Translations under genes and position numbers: made by a program
The notes under the pieces: model-generated
What the model saw: the letters and a program-made list of their open reading frames with translations, nothing else
What the model was told of the DNA's origin: nothing
The model's database searches: none
Assembly: GCA_913060975.1 (NCBI GenBank)
Contig: CAJXVC010000004.1
Coordinates: forward strand, 1 to 64,000
Source of the DNA: an uncultured Gammaproteobacteria bacterium
Lineage (GTDB): Bacteria > Pseudomonadota > Gammaproteobacteria > Pseudomonadales > Pseudohongiellaceae
Direction: 5' to 3'
DNA length: 64,000 nt
Shown: positions 25,191 through 34,556 of the stretch, piece after piece
Position numbering within the stretch: the first letter of the stretch is position 1
How the letters are laid out: each line of letters opens with the position of its first letter

Positions 25191-26117
25191 ATGTTGAAGT
25201 TAACAAATGCAGTGCACCGGCATTTACTGATTGCCGCTTTTTGTTTACTGCTTCCAGTCACTACCAGTGCGCAATCAATCGTACAGGTAGAAACCAGTGC
25301 CGGAACCTTTTTTATTGAATTGTTTGATGAAATCGCGCCTATCACGGTGAGCAATTTTATCAACTATGTGATTACTGATCGCTACGACGGCACTATCATT
25401 CATCGTAGTGAGCCGGGGTTTGTTATCCAGGGTGGTTGGCTGACGATTCCCGAGGGCTCAACAACTTTCAATCAGCTTGTGGTTGGCCCCGAAATTATTA
25501 ATGAATTCAATGTGTCGAATACGCGTGGCACAGTGGCAATGGCCAAAGTAGACGGTAATCCTGATAGTGCCACCAGCCAGTGGTTTATCAACCTGGGTGA
25601 CAATTCCGCATTGGATAATTCAAATGGGGGCTTCACCGTCTTCGGGCGAATTCTTGGCAATGGGATGGATGTAGTCGATACCATTGCCGGGTTGCAGCGA
25701 GCGCAATTATCCGGCACTAATTTCCTCATGCCAGTGATTAACGTCGAAGGCCAAACTGTGACGCGGAATAACCTGGTCTTTACCAACATGACGCTGGTCA
25801 GCGGTGAAGCCCAGCTGCCGAATTACATCGATCTGGCTACTAACGAAGTGCGCACGAAGGTAAATGGTGGCTCCGCAGGTGTCGCCGAACTCTCTTTGCG
25901 TATCTTGCAGACCGAACCGCAGATTCAGGTACAGGTGCGAACAGACAATGCGGCAGCCTTGTCGCGCATTGAAACCGGTTTTGCGACTTTTAATCCAGCC
26001 AACGGTGAATTGCGTATTCCTGAACTTGGAGTCAATGGCGAAGTGCTGTTCCGCAATCTGGTGTTTACGCTGGATGACGCAGAACAATTACTGTTTACCT
26101 TGCAGTCTTTTGAATAG
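25191..26117 (+). CDS. Exported cyclophilin-type peptidyl-prolyl isomerase
   Basis: A 308-residue protein. ATG 25191 is preceded by AGGA at seven bases; TTG 25176 is an alternative. A signal peptide (LLIAAFCLLLPVTTSAQS) leads to the cyclophilin domain (about 25-195): VQVETSAGTFFIELFDEIAP, IHRSEPGFVIQGGW, TRGTVAMAKVDGNPDSATSQ and WFINLGDNSALD are classical. The domain would catalyse proline isomerisation during folding in the periplasm. The remaining ~110 residues are a beta-rich extension I do not recognise. Confidence 0.92.
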   Translation: MLKLTNAVHRHLLIAAFCLLLPVTTSAQSIVQVETSAGTFFIELFDEIAPITVSNFINYVITDRYDGTIIHRSEPGFVIQGGWLTIPEGSTTFNQLVVGPEIINEFNVSNTRGTVAMAKVDGNPDSATSQWFINLGDNSALDNSNGGFTVFGRILGNGMDVVDTIAGLQRAQLSGTNFLMPVINVEGQTVTRNNLVFTNMTLVSGEAQLPNYIDLATNEVRTKVNGGSAGVAELSLRILQTEPQIQVQVRTDNAAALSRIETGFATFNPANGELRIPELGVNGEVLFRNLVFTLDDAEQLLFTLQSFE

Positions 26118-26160
26118 CACTTGAATTGGCTGAATTCGCATAACCAAAAGGCTCGCTATC

Positions 26161-26832
26161 ATGATTACACTGCATCATCTGGAAAACTCCCGCTCATTTC
26201 GGATTCTTTGGCTTCTGGAAGAGCTGGGGCTGGACTACGAGCTGGTCGAATACAAGCGCGACAAAGCTTCCGGCCAGGCAGAAGCCGAGCTCAGGAAGCA
26301 GCATGCACTGGGTAAGGCCCCCTTGTTGGTCGATGGTGAGCAGGTGGTTATTGAGTCGGGCGCGATTATTGAATACCTGTTGGATCGCTACGGTGAAGGT
26401 CGTTTCCGACCGGCTCCCGATTCTCCTGATCGTATTCGCTATAACTACTGGCTACACGCCTCCGAAGGCACTGTTATGACGTTGATGATACTGAGCCTGT
26501 TTCTTAACCGTATGGAAACCCAGCCACCACTACCTATCCGCGCAATCGTCAAGCTGGTAACTGGTCAGGTCAAGACTGCCTACCTCAACCCGAATCTCAA
26601 AAAGATTATCGATTACATCGAAGCAGAACTAGGTGAACACAAATGGTTTGCCGGAGCGGAATTCACTGCCGCCGATGTACAGATGGGTTTTGCCATGACG
26701 GCCTTGAGCGCGCGTGCAGGGCTGAAAAAGGACCACCCTAATTGTCAGCGCTGGCTCGAACAGGTCGAAGCTCGTCCTGCGTATCAGCGGGCCATGGAAA
26801 GAAACGGTGAGATGAAATTGCTGGGTAGCTAG
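26161..26832 (+). CDS. Glutathione S-transferase
   Basis: A 223-residue cytosolic GST. The N-terminal thioredoxin-like domain (about 1-80) begins ITLHHLENSRSFRILWLLEE and includes GKAPLLVDGEQVVIESGAII with the cis-proline and the glutathione-binding ES pair. The C-terminal helical domain has WFAGAEFTAADVQMGF, the N-capping motif. It conjugates or reduces electrophiles with glutathione; the specific substrate is unknown. It converges with the DUF3445 gene, with two bases between stop codons. Confidence 0.94.
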   Translation: MITLHHLENSRSFRILWLLEELGLDYELVEYKRDKASGQAEAELRKQHALGKAPLLVDGEQVVIESGAIIEYLLDRYGEGRFRPAPDSPDRIRYNYWLHASEGTVMTLMILSLFLNRMETQPPLPIRAIVKLVTGQVKTAYLNPNLKKIIDYIEAELGEHKWFAGAEFTAADVQMGFAMTALSARAGLKKDHPNCQRWLEQVEARPAYQRAMERNGEMKLLGS

Positions 26833-26834
26833 CG

Positions 26835-27746
26835 TTATCTGCCAATGCCGCTGTTCACAAAGTGGTCGAGATCTTTATAGCGTCGCTCGTCTTGCGGTAG
26901 TCTGGCTACCAGCCTCGCAATGGCATCATCAAAATTCATGAGCTGGTTCATACGCTTGGCGCTGTGCAAGTAGATGCGGATAGCAAAAACAACAGCGCCT
27001 GATTGTGGCAGTTTGACGAAAGTTTGCCGTTCGACGCGCCAGTAGATGTTCGAATTGTTTCGGCTGGCAACTTTTGTTTCACTCTCACTCTCGTTCTCGC
27101 ACCCACTCCCACCGTCATTGATCTCATCAGCGCGCCACAATAATTGATTGCCTTTCTGTAGTGACCAGTTGTAACGCTGATAGGCCCTGTCTGCGCGCAA
27201 CGACTCCATGAAGCGATTGACCCGTGCCGCCAGCTGCTGCTTGTAGCCGGGCACTGGCTTGTGAATCTGATCAAGTCCCTTGCCAATCTTGTCTTCCAGA
27301 AACCAGTTCGATGGTGAGCATACACTGGCCGCTGTTAAGACGTAGTCGCTAGTCAGCCCATCTGGCTTTTTCTCCAACAAGCAAAAATCTTCCTGCGCCC
27401 AGAGCGACGCTTGCCACAAACAATTTGTTGCCAAAGGCCAGCTGCGACCACTCGGTTTGTGTAGTAAATCATTGTTGTTCACTTGGAAAGTATCACTGTG
27501 CTGAGCCAGCAAGTGTCTGGCCAGAAACTGTGCAAAGTCAGCTTGTGCGGCTTCTGATTCAGGCAGCGATTGAAAGACACGCTGCAGGTTGGTTTGTTGA
27601 GCCAGTTTGTGCTGTTGGAAAATCGCAAAGTCAGTATCGAGCTTAATCCACTGGCTCATTGGCAGGGGAGCAAAGCCCAGATGTAACACTGAATTCTGTT
27701 CCGGGTCGGGGAAAAATAATGGCGCAACAGAAGACTCGAGTTGCAT
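26835..27746 (-). CDS. DUF3445 / heme-dependent oxidative N-demethylase-like protein
   Basis: A 303-residue protein of the DUF3445 family, which includes the alpha subunit-like component of heme-dependent oxidative N-demethylase. Family signatures: LHLGFAPLPMSQWIKLD near the start, CSPSNWFLEDKIGKGLDQIH and PVPGY in the middle, and WRVERQTFVKLPQSGAVVF near the end. The family opening argues for the start at 27746 although no ribosome site is clear. It would oxidatively remove methyl groups from small amines if active; no partner subunit genes are near. Confidence 0.87.
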   Translation of the reverse strand: MQLESSVAPLFFPDPEQNSVLHLGFAPLPMSQWIKLDTDFAIFQQHKLAQQTNLQRVFQSLPESEAAQADFAQFLARHLLAQHSDTFQVNNNDLLHKPSGRSWPLATNCLWQASLWAQEDFCLLEKKPDGLTSDYVLTAASVCSPSNWFLEDKIGKGLDQIHKPVPGYKQQLAARVNRFMESLRADRAYQRYNWSLQKGNQLLWRADEINDGGSGCENESESETKVASRNNSNIYWRVERQTFVKLPQSGAVVFAIRIYLHSAKRMNQLMNFDDAIARLVARLPQDERRYKDLDHFVNSGIGR

Positions 27747-27942
27747 AGCATGCCTGGGCAGTATGTTGGTATGGAAGTAGGCTTAAAAGTAAATCTTAAA
27801 TTGGACAATAAAGTAAGTCTTAAAGCAGGTCTTGTATTCCGCTTAAAAGTGTATCCGATCAAAATCCAAAGGTGACTTTGTTAACCGATCAGGCATGGAG
27901 ATTATTCAGCAGTAGATTGATCGATCGATCAGGCAATCCATT

Positions 27943-29418
27943 CTACAACTCAAGCGGATTATCACTATCGGAGTTTTGTGCTTTCAGCCAATCCTGAAAA
28001 GGTTGGCGGTAGTTGATGCCGGTATCGAAACCATCAGGGTCTTCTTCGGCAAGTACTTCATAATTGTCACCACCGGCGTACATGAAGCTGTTAACCAGGA
28101 CTCTGTAACGCTGATCTTCATTGAGGGGTTGGCCTGTCCTGGCAAGTATCCAGTTGCCGTCGCGACTTTGTAGTCCAGCGACAACAGGGCGGTTGCCTTG
28201 TTCAATTGCACTGGCAATGGTTGCACCGCTTAGCTCGAGCGTAAATATGGTGTTGTCGAACGGCAGCATCGCAACAACCGTGCCCAGATCGATATCGCCT
28301 TCGGGCATGTCAATACGAATCCCGCCGGCATTGGTAATTGCAACATCCGCACTGGGGTCGTGCCATAACCAGGAGTCGATAATACTCTGATATAGCGTAC
28401 CAGCGCCGCGAGGATAACTGCGATCGGTATGGGCAATCACCTCGGAGAGAAATTCTTCCGTTTGGGCCGTCCACTCCTCAATCATTTGTGCGATTCCTGC
28501 ATCGTCATCGACATCAATGTTGTTATTAGTCGTGTAGTGCACTCCCGTGCGCTGATTTTCAACAGTGTTGAATGTAAAGGTAGCCTTGGCATAAGAAGTG
28601 AAATGGAAGCCGCCGCCCAGAAGTACAGTATCGCCAATACGTTTGGCGACGAGTTCATTACAGTGGCCCGCACCAACCATATCGATCCCCAGATCTTGAG
28701 TGCTGCGAATCAGTGGATCAAGCTCGGCCACACATACGTGAGAGATCACAAACAGCAGATCGACGCCTTCGGCCTGAACCGCTGGAACAGTTTTACGTAA
28801 TGACGACTCGTAGTCGGTAAAAATCAATGATTGCACATGGTTGGGATTGGTATAGCCGGGCGTGTCGATTGTCGTCAGACCGATGATGCCTATCCGCAAG
28901 TCGGCTACATTCTTGACGGTATAGGGCAAAATACCCAGTTCGCTGGCGTGTTCGCCGCTGGCGCGGTTCACTATGTTGGCACTCAGATAGGGATAGGTTG
29001 CTTCGCTGGTTCGTTGCCGCAATGCCTCAAGGCCAAAATCGAACTCATGATTACCAACGGCGGAGGCGTCATAGTGCATGGCATTCATAACATCCACCAT
29101 TGACTCCCCTGCAGTCCAGGTCGATACGGCTGGTCCGGTCCAGTTATCGCCACCGCTAAGTAGCAGGAAATTGCCGTTGGCTTTGTAGCCCTCTTGCTCC
29201 TGCCAAAGAGTGTAAATGTTGGCAGCACCGTGGCTGTCTTCCATGCCTTCCATCCAGCCGTGTTCATCATTGGTGTACAACACAGTTAGCGTGGTCGTTG
29301 GTGATGAGCCATTACCGGTACAGCTGGCGAGCACCAACAACAAACACCCGGCAACAAAAAGGCCATAACGAGGAGTGACACGAGTGGAGAGGGGGCGTTC
29401 CTGAGTCGAATCAGACAT
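27943..29418 (-). CDS. 5'-nucleotidase/2',3'-cyclic phosphodiesterase-type lipoprotein
   Basis: A 491-residue lipoprotein: lipobox LASC with Cys33. The metallophosphoesterase domain (about 42-280) has the metal motifs TNDEHG, GGDNW, GNHEFDFG and AGHCNEL. A 5'-nucleotidase C-terminal domain follows (about 325-465; ADVAITNAGGIRIDMPEGDI, PFDNTIFTLELSG and SFMYAGGDNYEVL). It would release phosphate and nucleosides from nucleotides in the periplasm, a phosphorus-scavenging role. It lies downstream of the histidine kinase gene on the same strand, with about 100 bases between. Confidence 0.93.
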   Translation of the reverse strand: MSDSTQERPLSTRVTPRYGLFVAGCLLLVLASCTGNGSSPTTTLTVLYTNDEHGWMEGMEDSHGAANIYTLWQEQEGYKANGNFLLLSGGDNWTGPAVSTWTAGESMVDVMNAMHYDASAVGNHEFDFGLEALRQRTSEATYPYLSANIVNRASGEHASELGILPYTVKNVADLRIGIIGLTTIDTPGYTNPNHVQSLIFTDYESSLRKTVPAVQAEGVDLLFVISHVCVAELDPLIRSTQDLGIDMVGAGHCNELVAKRIGDTVLLGGGFHFTSYAKATFTFNTVENQRTGVHYTTNNNIDVDDDAGIAQMIEEWTAQTEEFLSEVIAHTDRSYPRGAGTLYQSIIDSWLWHDPSADVAITNAGGIRIDMPEGDIDLGTVVAMLPFDNTIFTLELSGATIASAIEQGNRPVVAGLQSRDGNWILARTGQPLNEDQRYRVLVNSFMYAGGDNYEVLAEEDPDGFDTGINYRQPFQDWLKAQNSDSDNPLEL

Positions 29419-29515
29419 TACTACAATTCACCGGAAAAATTGAATTGCGTCATCATAGCAGGTCTTATTGACGATTTGATGAAGGCGATGCAAAGCCTTG
29501 GCGATGACTGATATC

Positions 29516-31351
29516 TTACGAGGCCGGGAATATCATTCGGGTTTGCAGTCCGCATTCCTGGGCATTGTGCCAGCTGATAGTGCAGTCGATTTCTTCGGCG
29601 CGTTGACGGATATTGCCCAGCCCGTTGCCGCGTTGCGCGCAGGACTCGATTCCCTTGCCATTGTCGGCGATTTGCAGGCTCCAGTCTGAACCGCCGCAAT
29701 CGACTGCGATTGTGACTTCACTTGCCTGCGCGTGTCTTATGATATTGCTCACCAATTCACGCATGATCTGATTGATATGATAAACGGTTGCCGAGGGCAG
29801 TACTTTGTCGGGTGGCGTTCCAGTTTGCACCCAGGTAACGGTATGCCCGGTGCCCTCGAGGCGCAATCGGGATTCTTCGCGCAGATTGTTAATGAATTCC
29901 ACTAGTGGTTGCTCTGGGCTATTGGCGCGGGAGACAGCATCGCGCAAGCTAGCCAATGCGGTTCGCGCCAGTTCCCCCAGCTTATGGTCGCGACCGGCAT
30001 GTGCAATAGATAACAGCTTGGAACCAACGTCATCGTGCAGGTCGCGGTAAATTTTTACGCGTTCCTGTTCGGCTGCCTTGCTGATCTCAAGTTCACGTTG
30101 TTCCTGAAAAGAAGCTGCAATTAGCTGACGACTGGCCTCGACTTTGGCTTCCAGGTTGCGATTGAGTTCTTCGGCAAGATCCAGTGCTGATGTGAACCGG
30201 TTGAGCAGGCCGATGGCGAACACAAGAATCGCCAGTGGCAGCGCGAACTGGCTCCAGTAAATGGCTGTCTCCCAGTCGTCATCTGTACCAGTGGCGATCA
30301 TGAGAATATCGTGAACAAACAGCCCCAGCTGACCAATCATCATCAGGGCGATCAGCACAGACATGCGATCGTGCTTTACGATGGCGCGGTGAGCAATGCG
30401 TATCAGCAGATAGGCAATAAACAGATTACTGACGGCATGGATAAAGTATGCGCCCAGCCACCAGTAAGTAATTGGTCCGAAGACGTGCCAGCCAAGTGCA
30501 CAGCTGGTCCAGGCCAGCATGGCTTTTTCCATTCTCGGGCTGGGCATGTTGGCAAAGCGACTGAGGAAGGCGAATAGCAATAGTCCGAACATATCCATGG
30601 CGGCATGCACGACAGGAAGCCAAACACCATACTCAATAATATTGTAGTAGGTCACCATGTGGGTGATCAGCACCAGCCAGCAACTGGTCATAGCCGCGAA
30701 CAAAGGATAGATCGGATCGTGTCGGCGAATACTCCACAGAGTCAAGGCTAGCAGCGTGACAATAATGCCGGATGCCTGGAGCCATTCGTTGATCCGCACT
30801 TGACGCAGCATTCTGGTTTCATACAAAGGCTGCAGCGTAGCTTTCTCGGCGAACAGTACCGGCGCAAAAGTACCGCCAAAGTGACTCCCGGTGAAGCGAA
30901 CTGCGACCTCATTGCTGCCCGGCAGCCAATTGGCGTTCTGGATATCTGTCAGTCTGGGGTGGTTCCAGGCCATGGTGATACGGTTAGGCCGATAACTGTC
31001 ACCGCCAATTTTCTCGCCATTGAGATAGACATCGATGGACAGGTTGTAACGGTAAAAATAGAGGCTATGCAAGGTATCGATTGCCGGGCGTTGCAAGCTG
31101 AATTTGATCCACAGTACACGGTCGCGAAACTCCTCCTCGCCCAGTCGCGAGGCGTAGGGCAATGACATAGGTTGCCAATCGGCTGACTCTGCAGGTGGTT
31201 CTACTGCAGTGGATTCGACTGCCAGTACCTGGTCAATTACCTGAATAGCCTGCTCGCTTTGCGCCACACTTCTGCTCGTGAACGGAAACAGACAGGCGCA
31301 AACAGCAATTGTCAGGACCAGGCGGAAGGTTGCGGGCGAAAGATTCGACAT
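29516..31351 (-). CDS. 7TM-DISM-type sensor histidine kinase (HisKA_3)
   Basis: A 611-residue membrane kinase. Signal peptide 1-30, a periplasmic jelly-roll-like domain (about 55-170), seven hydrophobic helices (about 185-385), a coiled linker (390-430), then a NarL-type HisKA_3 dimerisation domain with KIYRDLHDDVGSKLL (phosphorylated His439) and a HATPase domain with RELVSNIIRHA (N box), IADNGKGI (G1) and NGLGNIRQRA (G2). It senses an unknown external signal and should phosphorylate the response regulator encoded divergently at 31467. Confidence 0.94.
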   Translation of the reverse strand: MSNLSPATFRLVLTIAVCACLFPFTSRSVAQSEQAIQVIDQVLAVESTAVEPPAESADWQPMSLPYASRLGEEEFRDRVLWIKFSLQRPAIDTLHSLYFYRYNLSIDVYLNGEKIGGDSYRPNRITMAWNHPRLTDIQNANWLPGSNEVAVRFTGSHFGGTFAPVLFAEKATLQPLYETRMLRQVRINEWLQASGIIVTLLALTLWSIRRHDPIYPLFAAMTSCWLVLITHMVTYYNIIEYGVWLPVVHAAMDMFGLLLFAFLSRFANMPSPRMEKAMLAWTSCALGWHVFGPITYWWLGAYFIHAVSNLFIAYLLIRIAHRAIVKHDRMSVLIALMMIGQLGLFVHDILMIATGTDDDWETAIYWSQFALPLAILVFAIGLLNRFTSALDLAEELNRNLEAKVEASRQLIAASFQEQRELEISKAAEQERVKIYRDLHDDVGSKLLSIAHAGRDHKLGELARTALASLRDAVSRANSPEQPLVEFINNLREESRLRLEGTGHTVTWVQTGTPPDKVLPSATVYHINQIMRELVSNIIRHAQASEVTIAVDCGGSDWSLQIADNGKGIESCAQRGNGLGNIRQRAEEIDCTISWHNAQECGLQTRMIFPAS

Positions 31352-31387
31352 GTTACGCAGCTTGGACTAAATCAGTTTGAAGCGAAT

Positions 31388-31402
31388 CCCCCATTGAGGG
31401 GG
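31388..31402. promoter_or_regulatory. Candidate operator CCCC-N6-GGGG in the kinase/regulator promoter region
   Basis: CCCCCATTGAGGGGG, followed by TATAC, lies in the divergent spacer between kinase and response regulator genes. A similar repeat with the same CCCC-N6-GGGG spacing, followed by ATAC, lies at 32145-32158 upstream of the next gene. The shared form suggests one regulator, possibly the adjacent LuxR-type protein. Confidence 0.4.
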
Positions 31403-31466
31403 TATACAATATCGGCTGCTCACTTTATGTTGGTTGCCTGAAAAGCTCAAGAAATGTTGGCCCGGT

Positions 31467-32108
31467 ATGCAAGATGACGGACTTGCCCTGATTGTCGAGG
31501 ATAATGTGGAGACATTGTCCTGGTTGCGCACATGCGTGGAAAGTGCATTTCCAGAACTGCGAATCGATACCGCTGAGACGTTTACCGCAGCTGCATCATT
31601 GGCGGCAAGTAAACAATTCAATCTGGCGCTGATTGATCTGGGGCTGCCTGATGGTAGCGGTCTCGATTTGATCAGAAAGCTGCGCTTTACTTCCCCGGAC
31701 TGCCACATCGTGGTGGCAACCATTTACGATGACGATGCCAATTTGTTTACGGCCCTGCGTAGTGGCGCCAAGGGATACATTCTCAAAGATCAGGATCACA
31801 ACAAGATCATCGGTTACTTGCAGGGCATCAAGCAGCACAAGCCGGCAATTTCGGCGGCTTCCTCGCAGCGTCTGATCGATCACTTCAATAATGTCGGCAG
31901 CGGGCTCGAAGCTGTTCAGTTAACACCAAGAGAAACCGATGTCACCCGGCTGATCGCCAAAGGTTACAGCGTCGAGGAATCCGCTGACTTGTTGAATTTG
32001 TCTCCGGATACCGTAAAGGGTCACATCAAGAATATCTATCAGAAGTTGGGCGTCAACAATCGTTCAGAATTGACGCTTTCAGCTGTGAAATTAGGATTGG
32101 TTGACTAG
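31467..32108 (+). CDS. NarL/LuxR-type response regulator
   Basis: A 213-residue regulator from ATG 31467 (the frame extends to a TTG at 31434). The receiver domain (1-120) has the acidic pair in VEDN, the phospho-acceptor Asp57 in LIDLGLPDGSG, Thr in VVATIYDD and Lys in YILKDQ. The LuxR-type helix-turn-helix (about 145-210) shows LTPRETDVTRLIAKGYSVEE and SPDTVKGHIKNIYQKLGVNN. It is divergent from, and thus the probable partner of, the histidine kinase. It would activate or repress transcription when phosphorylated; a shared inverted repeat marks candidate targets. Confidence 0.94.
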   Translation: MQDDGLALIVEDNVETLSWLRTCVESAFPELRIDTAETFTAAASLAASKQFNLALIDLGLPDGSGLDLIRKLRFTSPDCHIVVATIYDDDANLFTALRSGAKGYILKDQDHNKIIGYLQGIKQHKPAISAASSQRLIDHFNNVGSGLEAVQLTPRETDVTRLIAKGYSVEESADLLNLSPDTVKGHIKNIYQKLGVNNRSELTLSAVKLGLVD

Positions 32109-32144
32109 CCTATCCGCAATATCTTCCCGGTTCTACCCGCTCAC

Positions 32145-32158
32145 CCCCTGTTCAGGGG
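32145..32158. promoter_or_regulatory. Second CCCC-N6-GGGG inverted repeat
   Basis: CCCCTGTTCAGGGG followed by ATAC, 119 bases upstream of the secreted-protein gene at 32277. It matches the spacing of the repeat in the kinase/regulator spacer. It could also be a weak hairpin after the regulator gene; there is no T run. Confidence 0.4.
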
Positions 32159-32276
32159 ATACAAGATTTTCCAGTTGCTTCGTAGTATTGCCAGCACAGT
32201 CTGCTGAATTGGTTTACCGCTATTGAACACGGCTTCGGCGCTGTACCCATAACGTAACCCTTCTGGAGAACCCTGT

Positions 32277-33266
32277 ATGAAATCCCTGAAAATAAAAGCG
32301 CTGCTTGGCGCTGCTGTACTGACCTTGAGTCAATTGGCTTTGGCGCAGACGGAAACGGCGGCAACAGTGCCAGCCTCTTTTGTTGGTACCTATACCTTGA
32401 CCTATGACGCTATCAATTCCGGTGGCCCTTACAGTCAGGGCGAATCTGTTACATTGGTTCTGGGTGCGGATAACTCGTTATGTATAGCGGGCTCTTCAAT
32501 AAACAACCCGGTATTTCGTAATGGCAATACTGTAGAAGCGATATGGGCAACAGAATCAGCCGGCCTCGAGCTCGCCGTGTCTAATTTTCAGGGTAGTTTT
32601 AATGAGATTAATGTTACTGGTTTGGGCGGATCACCATTTTACGGCCAGCTTGCAGGTAGCAAAACCAGTGACAGTACTACGTGCACCGGCAGTGGCAATT
32701 CAACGCCAACTGTAACCTCGGAAATGGAGTCAATTTTCTCCCTGGCTGAGTCAAAGCTTTCCGAATACTTTCCGTCAGGCGCTGTCACCGCTTTTTTGGA
32801 TAACTATGTTTACCGCTATTACGCATCGACAGGAGTCTATCTGGCATTTGCCGACGGCAACGTCTATTTGCTGGGCGGAAGCTTTGGTAACGAGATTGTT
32901 AATGCAGGAACACAGTCTTCAGTAGCGACTGTGTTGACCAATTACACGCCAGTAGTCGATGCCAATCTTGGTGACTGGAATCTGTCGATTTCGGGCACGG
33001 TTAACACAGGCTTCGTCAGTGTGGCATTCTCTGATATCAATCTGAGCAATGTTCCAGCACCTGACGCGAATGATTTCGATGCAATTCAGCAAGAAGTTGA
33101 ATCCACATTGGAAGGCGTAGTGGCAAGCTTTGGTTCTGTCACCACAACTGTGGTTAACAATACATCCAATCGTCGAACGTTTGATGTTGAGTTTGCGGCT
33201 ACCGTGAGTCAAAGCGGTGTAACCCTGAACTATACGTACAGCTTGCGCTACGACTACACGAAGTAA
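32277..33266 (+). CDS. Secreted protein of unknown function
   Basis: A 329-residue protein with a signal peptide (1-23, QLALAQ) and a GGAG ribosome site. I do not assign a family with certainty. The central segment YRYYASTGVYLAFADGNVYL with LGGSFG is a motif I know from poorly characterised exported proteins of marine Gammaproteobacteria, usually as YYPxTGxYLG...VYVLGG. The N-terminal part (about 30-130) is beta-rich with two cysteines; the C-terminal part looks like an amphipathic beta domain. Its position after a response regulator and candidate operator suggests control by that system. Confidence 0.8.
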   Translation: MKSLKIKALLGAAVLTLSQLALAQTETAATVPASFVGTYTLTYDAINSGGPYSQGESVTLVLGADNSLCIAGSSINNPVFRNGNTVEAIWATESAGLELAVSNFQGSFNEINVTGLGGSPFYGQLAGSKTSDSTTCTGSGNSTPTVTSEMESIFSLAESKLSEYFPSGAVTAFLDNYVYRYYASTGVYLAFADGNVYLLGGSFGNEIVNAGTQSSVATVLTNYTPVVDANLGDWNLSISGTVNTGFVSVAFSDINLSNVPAPDANDFDAIQQEVESTLEGVVASFGSVTTTVVNNTSNRRTFDVEFAATVSQSGVTLNYTYSLRYDYTK

Positions 33267-33307
33267 GTGAATGTTTTTATCGGCTAATCGACAGATTGGC
33301 AGATCCC

Positions 33308-33336
33308 AGGGGGCGTTTATCGCCCCCTTTTTTTGA
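33308..33336 (+). terminator. Intrinsic terminator of the secreted-protein gene
   Basis: AGGGGGCG and CGCCCCCT pair around TTTAT and are followed by seven T. It also lies 27 bases past the stop codon of the convergent NHL gene. Confidence 0.88.
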
Positions 33337-33362
33337 TCTATAAATCCACCATGGTGAAAAGC

Positions 33363-34556
33363 CTAATTCGATAGAGAGCCAGCGGGCCAGGGTGTGCCTG
33401 ATCGAATCTGACCCAGTTCGCGAAGACCCTGATAGACAAATTTCTGTACGCGCTTACCTTCGTATGTTTCTGTCGTATAGAAGTTGCCTTCCGAATCGGA
33501 CACGATGCTGTGTGTGCCATAGAACATGCCGGGTTGTCGTCCGCCTTTGCCCAAGACATACATGACTTCCAGTGAGTCGCGTTCGACAACGTGGACTACC
33601 ATGTTGGAACCATCCGCGACATAGATAAATTCCTGATCGTCATCGCGTGAAAAGGCGATGTCCCAGGTAGCTCCTGCGCCTGTTGTTTGTGGGGCGATTT
33701 GTGCTTCCTTGACAAACGTTCCATCCGGACGAAATACCTGAATACGATCAGCGCCGCGGTCGCAGACGTAGATCAATCCGTCCAGCGAAGGTTCGGCGCA
33801 ATGCACCGGGCCGGCAAATTGCTGAGGCAGAGGTGCGCCGGGCTCGTAAATAACACGATCATCGGCAGGTCGATTGCCGTAAGCCCCCCAATAGCGTTTG
33901 AAGGCACCAGTAGCAACGTCAACGACGGCCACACGCTTGTTGCCATAGCCATCGGCGATATAAGCCTCGCTGGCTCCGGGTTCAATGGCGATTTCAGCAA
34001 CCTGAGAAAAGTGCGTTGTGCTATTGCTGTCGTAACTCTCGCCTGGTTCTCCAATTTCACGCACGAATTCGCCGTCGCGAGTGAAGACCAGAATATGTGA
34101 GTCACCACCGCCGTTACCACCGATCCAGATATTGCCATTGGGCGCGATTTCTATGCCGTGATTGGAAGCAGGCCATGTGTAGCCTTCACCCGGGCCTCCC
34201 CAGGCATTAACAACTTCGCCTTCAGGATTGAATTCGATAATTGGTGGCGCGGCAGTACAGCAAGCGGCAACACCCGAGTCGATGCCGATCTCTTGCGTAG
34301 CGAAATTATTGTCGTCGTTCCGGTGTACGATAAAAACATGGTCGCGGGCATCAACCCCGACTCCGATAGCGCTACCGAGAATCCACTGGTTCGGCAGGGG
34401 CTTCGGCCAGAATGGGTCGACTTCAAAGTCAGGCACCATTCGGGAATTGCTGGCGGCTGTCACGCTGGACTGCAAGCTGTGCTGACCAACACCGAGTGTG
34501 ACAAGCATGGCAGTGGCAACGGCTGTTGCGAGCAGGACTTTGTTCTTTTTATTCAT
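33363..34556 (-). CDS. Exported NHL/SMP-30-like beta-propeller protein
   Basis: A 397-residue protein with an N-terminal signal or anchor segment (VLLATAVATAMLVTLGVG). The mature start FEVDPFWPKPLPNQW shares the DPxWPKPLP motif with the protein at 37498. NHL blades: IGVGVDARDHVFIVHR, HGIEIAPNGNIWIGGNGGGD, VAEIAIEPGASEAYIADG with YGNKRVAVVD, and SIVSDSEGNFYTTETYEGKR. The doublet CC in VAACCTAAP is unusual. Probably periplasmic; the substrate or partner is unknown. Confidence 0.87.
   Translation of the reverse strand: MNKKNKVLLATAVATAMLVTLGVGQHSLQSSVTAASNSRMVPDFEVDPFWPKPLPNQWILGSAIGVGVDARDHVFIVHRNDDNNFATQEIGIDSGVAACCTAAPPIIEFNPEGEVVNAWGGPGEGYTWPASNHGIEIAPNGNIWIGGNGGGDSHILVFTRDGEFVREIGEPGESYDSNSTTHFSQVAEIAIEPGASEAYIADGYGNKRVAVVDVATGAFKRYWGAYGNRPADDRVIYEPGAPLPQQFAGPVHCAEPSLDGLIYVCDRGADRIQVFRPDGTFVKEAQIAPQTTGAGATWDIAFSRDDDQEFIYVADGSNMVVHVVERDSLEVMYVLGKGGRQPGMFYGTHSIVSDSEGNFYTTETYEGKRVQKFVYQGLRELGQIRSGTPWPAGSLSN

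Noticed and set aside
28121..28390. Plus-strand frames antisense to the 5'-nucleotidase gene
   Set aside because: Shadow frames without supporting features.
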